This document shows, one piece after another, positions 4,965 through 7,942 of a stretch of 7,942 nucleotides of DNA (the first letter of the stretch is position 1; the number at the start of each line of letters is the position of its first letter). Both the position numbers and the translations under genes were made by a program. The stretch covers positions 1-7,942 of the forward strand of contig JACCXV010000353.1 in assembly GCA_013696835.1 (NCBI GenBank). Direction: 5' to 3'. The notes below the pieces were generated by a model that worked only from the letters and a program-made list of their open reading frames with translations, was not told where the DNA came from and made no database searches. Source of the DNA: Gemmatimonadota bacterium. Its GTDB lineage: Bacteria; Gemmatimonadota; Gemmatimonadetes; JACCXV01.

Positions 4965-7941
4965 GCGGACGAACCCCGCTTTTCTCAAGCGACAGAAGGA
5001 CTTCCGCGCCCCTCTCCCAGTTGCCTGCGCTGATGCTTCCACCCCACGCGCGCACGATTCGCCGGGCGATTGCAAGCCCCAGACCCGTTCCCCGGGTCTT
5101 CGTCGAGAAGTACGGCTGGAAGAGCCGCTCGAGATCCTCCGCCGGAATCCCCGGCCCCTCGTCGCGCACCCGCACCCGCGCGCAGTCCTCTCGGGCCTGA
5201 AAGTCCAGCTCGACCTGAATCGTGCCACCGCCCGCACCCGTCTCGTGCATCGCCTCACGGGCGTTCTCCAGCAGGTTGACCAGCACCTTCTTCAGTCCGT
5301 CGCGTTCCGCACTTACGTGCGCGGGCTCGCCGCGCGCGTCCAGGAGCACGCGCACGTCCCCGTCGCCCTGGGCGTAGAGATCCACGACCTCGCGGGTCAC
5401 GTCCATGAGGTCGAGCGATCCAGCCTCGGGCTCCGCCGCACCGAAGCGGCTGAACTCGCCCGCGATGCGCTCGAGGCGGCCGATTTCGGAGAGCACGAGG
5501 TCGAGGCTACGGCCCAGCATGGGTTTGAGATCGGCCGGCGACTCGCGCTCCACGCGCTGCAGGTGCTGGAGCGAAAGCTTGATCGGGGTCAGCGGGTTCT
5601 TGATCTCGTGCGCGACCTGCCGCGCCATCTCCTCCCACGCCTGCGAGCGCTGCGAGGCGAGGACGTGCGACAGATCCTCGAAGACGACCACGAGGCCGCG
5701 CCGTTCGCCGCCCTCCCCGACCAGCGGCGCCAGCGTGAGGTGCAGGGTGCGAGCGGTCCCGTTGGTCGCGAGCTGGACCTCCTCCTCCCGCCGCTGACCC
5801 AGCTTCAGCGCGCGGGAGGCCCGATCCCAGAACGGCGACGTCGGCAGCTCCGCGTAGCGGCGTCCGACGATGCCGCGGGGCAGGCCGAGCAGCTCGTGGG
5901 CCGCCTGGTTCGCCAGCTGCAGGCGGCCGTCCCTGTCGAGAGCGATCACGCCCGCGCCGATGCTCGAAAGGATTGCCTCCATGCGGCTCTTCTCGGAGAC
6001 CAGCTCGCCCTGCGAGACCTGGAGCCCCGCGGCCATGGTGTTGAAGGCCGAGAACAGTCGACCGAACTCGTCGCTCCGTTCGGGGTCGCGCAAGCGGTGC
6101 GAGAGTTCGCCGCGCGCGATCCGGTCGGCACCCTCCTTGAGGACCGAGAGTGGGCTCGAGAGCTGCCGCGAGACGAGCCAGCTGAAGAATCCGAGGGCCA
6201 GCAGTGAGAGCGCGAACAGCACGAACAGGACCTGCAGGAGCTCGCGCTGGTTTTGGAGGATGTGATCCGGGCGCAACAGCAGCGGGCTGGCCAGGATGTA
6301 AGGCGGCTGGGCGCCGCCCACCGGCACCTTGAGAAACGCCACCAGCACCTGCTTGCGCCCGATTCTCGCGCGCTGGAGCGCGAGACGCTCGCCGCCGAAG
6401 ACGAGCTGGCGGTAGACCGCCCCCGGCACTCTGGGCGAGAACAGGTTGGCCTGGAAGAGCTCCGGGCGGTTCGAGGCCAGGGCGGCGCCGTTGCGGTAAA
6501 CGATCAGGTCCTGCCCGATCACGCGTGCAGCCTCGGGAAGGGCGGCCTCGAGCTCCGCCGAGCCACCCGCCTCCAGCCGCGGCCCCAGGAAGGCCGCGGC
6601 GGGCCGCAGCGCCTCCTCGGCGACCGCGCGCGTGGCCTGGTCGATCTCGTGGCGCGTGGTCTGGAAGCTCGCCCACGAGTAGACCGTGATCGGCACCGCC
6701 ACGAACGCCAGCAGCACGGCGAAGATTCGGCCGCGGAAGGTGGCCAGCGGATTGGCCCAGCCTCGCGGCCACGGGATCGGCGCGTCGGCCAGGCCCCCGT
6801 TGTAGGCGACCAGCAGAGCGAACGCGCCGGCGAGTGCCGCGAGGCAGAGGCTCAGGTAGTCGAGCGCCTCCGGCAGGTACGGCTGCAGCGGGACGGAGAT
6901 CCAGAGCCGCTCGGACCCGCTGCCGGAGACGACGGTTAGCGACCTGTCGTCCGCCGCCTCCGGCTCTCCCCGACGGACCGCGAAGCGCAGAGGGTCGCTG
7001 CGGTCGGCGAAGAAGATGTCGCGCACGAAGTAGGGAGCGCTCTCTTCCGCCACCGATGGCTCGAGGGCTTCCGAGATCACCGCGACGGCGTGCGTGCCGC
7101 CGGCCTCGTTCAGCGCGAGCGGTACCCGGGTGAAGAACAGCTGCCGGCCGCTCTCGGTCTGCACCCGCCCGACCTGCCCCGCGGGGCTGCGCAGCCCCGC
7201 GCGGGCGATGCGCGGCAGCAGCTCCAGGTCGCCGGGGGGGAGCAGGGAGAAGCGGCTGCGTACCACACCCTCGTGATCCGTGACCAGAAGGGCCGACGGG
7301 AAGGGCAGGTCGCGCATCGGCGTCAGGCTCCAGCCGACGAAGGCCGCGCTCTCCTCTGCTTCGGAGCGGTCGAGATGCGCGCCGGCGCCCGAGAGCCTCT
7401 CCCCGGTGACCCGCAGGTTGTACTCGAGCCACTGGTTCGAGGGCAGGCCGACCTCCTCCAGGCGCTCGGTCATGAGCTGCCGCAGTCCCCCCACCCGTCC
7501 CCCCGCGTAGCCCGTCACGACCGTCGCCCCGGATGCGATCCCCACCAGCACTGCGGGCCAGAGCACGGCCCGCGTCCACCCGCGCGGCGCGAGCGCGGGT
7601 TCGCGAGCGAGGCCGGAGAGCGCGAATCCCGCGGCGAGCAGCATCGCCAGCATGCCCAGCATCAGCCCGGCGGATGAGGCGCCGGCCCCGGCACGGGTGA
7701 GGTGACCGGCCGTGCCCAGGGCGAGGAGCAGGAAGATGGCGAGGGCCACGCGCCAGGCGACGCGCTGGATGCCGTCAGCGCCCGCAGATCCGCCGTGCCG
7801 GGGAGAGACGAGGTTGAACGCCACCGCCACGGCGAGCACGAATGCGCCAACCAGCGCGCTGAGGCCCGCGAACAGCAAGGCTCCCTCGGGGCTGGAGTAG
7901 AGATTGGGCCTGAAGAGGAGCTCCGTGGACGTGTCCCTCAC
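4939..7941 (-). CDS. NtrY-like membrane sensor histidine kinase (HAMP-PAS-HisKA-HATPase)
   Basis: This is a two-component sensor kinase: it autophosphorylates on histidine in response to a signal and passes the phosphate to a response regulator not present here. The 1000 residues show four hydrophobic segments (about 19-44, 62-80, 91-110, 124-146), a large ectodomain (147-360), two more segments (361-380, 404-425), a second ectodomain (426-567), a seventh segment (568-590), HAMP (590-645) and PAS (650-760). Then comes the H-box HEIKNPLTPIKLS with H778, which is NtrY-like. The ATPase has N889/N893, DEGPGIP (927-933), FQPYFSTK (941-948) and GTGLGLAIAR (951-960). All catalytic motifs are intact. 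The GTG at 7941 is one base from the window edge, so the true start may lie outside. Placing HAMP in the cytoplasm puts the N terminus outside the cell when seven segments are counted. NtrY membership is inferred from the H-box and layout; the signal sensed is unknown. Confidence 0.9.
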   Translation of the reverse strand: MRDTSTELLFRPNLYSSPEGALLFAGLSALVGAFVLAVAVAFNLVSPRHGGSAGADGIQRVAWRVALAIFLLLALGTAGHLTRAGAGASSAGLMLGMLAMLLAAGFALSGLAREPALAPRGWTRAVLWPAVLVGIASGATVVTGYAGGRVGGLRQLMTERLEEVGLPSNQWLEYNLRVTGERLSGAGAHLDRSEAEESAAFVGWSLTPMRDLPFPSALLVTDHEGVVRSRFSLLPPGDLELLPRIARAGLRSPAGQVGRVQTESGRQLFFTRVPLALNEAGGTHAVAVISEALEPSVAEESAPYFVRDIFFADRSDPLRFAVRRGEPEAADDRSLTVVSGSGSERLWISVPLQPYLPEALDYLSLCLAALAGAFALLVAYNGGLADAPIPWPRGWANPLATFRGRIFAVLLAFVAVPITVYSWASFQTTRHEIDQATRAVAEEALRPAAAFLGPRLEAGGSAELEAALPEAARVIGQDLIVYRNGAALASNRPELFQANLFSPRVPGAVYRQLVFGGERLALQRARIGRKQVLVAFLKVPVGGAQPPYILASPLLLRPDHILQNQRELLQVLFVLFALSLLALGFFSWLVSRQLSSPLSVLKEGADRIARGELSHRLRDPERSDEFGRLFSAFNTMAAGLQVSQGELVSEKSRMEAILSSIGAGVIALDRDGRLQLANQAAHELLGLPRGIVGRRYAELPTSPFWDRASRALKLGQRREEEVQLATNGTARTLHLTLAPLVGEGGERRGLVVVFEDLSHVLASQRSQAWEEMARQVAHEIKNPLTPIKLSLQHLQRVERESPADLKPMLGRSLDLVLSEIGRLERIAGEFSRFGAAEPEAGSLDLMDVTREVVDLYAQGDGDVRVLLDARGEPAHVSAERDGLKKVLVNLLENAREAMHETGAGGGTIQVELDFQAREDCARVRVRDEGPGIPAEDLERLFQPYFSTKTRGTGLGLAIARRIVRAWGGSISAGNWERGAEVLLSLEKSGVRPLDTQPPGG

Positions 7942-7942
7942 G

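Noticed and set aside
5245..6207. Plus-strand frame opposite the histidine kinase catalytic region
   Set aside because: It is antisense to intact HisKA and HATPase motifs, with no family resemblance or ribosome binding site.
5507..7579. Second long minus-strand frame overlapping the kinase in another register
   Set aside because: The kinase frame holds every expected motif. This one is Arg/Pro/Gly/Ala-rich low complexity, the usual off-frame product of such DNA.

Overview
The window comes from a very G+C-rich bacterial chromosome, about two-thirds G+C or more by eye. Every gene I can support lies on the minus strand, so the reading order runs from position 7942 down to 1. There is no mobile element, CRISPR array, tRNA or rRNA, and no gene-free stretch longer than about 180 bases. 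Long frames on the plus strand are explained by composition bias. The taxon cannot be fixed from this window. A Myxococcus-type mglB-mglA pair plus an NtrY-like kinase suits Myxococcota or other former Deltaproteobacteria, or another MglA-bearing G+C-rich phylum such as Gemmatimonadota or Eisenbacteria.

Layout in transcription order. (1) 7941-4939: a 1000-residue membrane histidine kinase of NtrY type with seven predicted membrane segments, HAMP, PAS, and the HisKA and HATPase domains. (2) About 4934-4829: the 4.5S-type signal recognition particle RNA (ffs/scr), starting only a few bases after the kinase stop codon. Its likely promoter lies inside the last kinase codons. (3) 4760-2976 dnaX, 2912-2601 ybaB/ebfC and 2545-1958 recR: the conserved scr-dnaX-ybaB-recR replication and repair block. 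(4) 1935-1447 mglB and 1419-841 mglA: a Roadblock/LC7 protein and its Ras-like polarity GTPase, 22 bases after recR. (5) 766 (or 802)-176 pgsA, then the first 59 codons of pgpA (179-1), which overlaps the pgsA stop as GTGA. These are the last two steps of phosphatidylglycerol synthesis.

How the parts work together. DnaX, YbaB and RecR serve the replication clamp loader, nucleoid/DNA binding and recombinational gap repair. The SRP RNA serves co-translational membrane targeting. MglB and MglA form a GTPase polarity switch. PgsA and PgpA convert CDP-diacylglycerol to phosphatidylglycerol. The short gaps (22-75 bases) fit one long transcript from ffs or dnaX through pgpA, possibly with internal promoters.

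I see no undescribed system here. The points most worth a second look are: the pgpA start at the window edge; the ffs promoter embedded in the kinase gene; the mglBA pair attached to the recR operon; a 27-bp in-frame tandem repeat in the dnaX linker; the two-ectodomain architecture of the kinase; and a possible leaderless start for pgsA.
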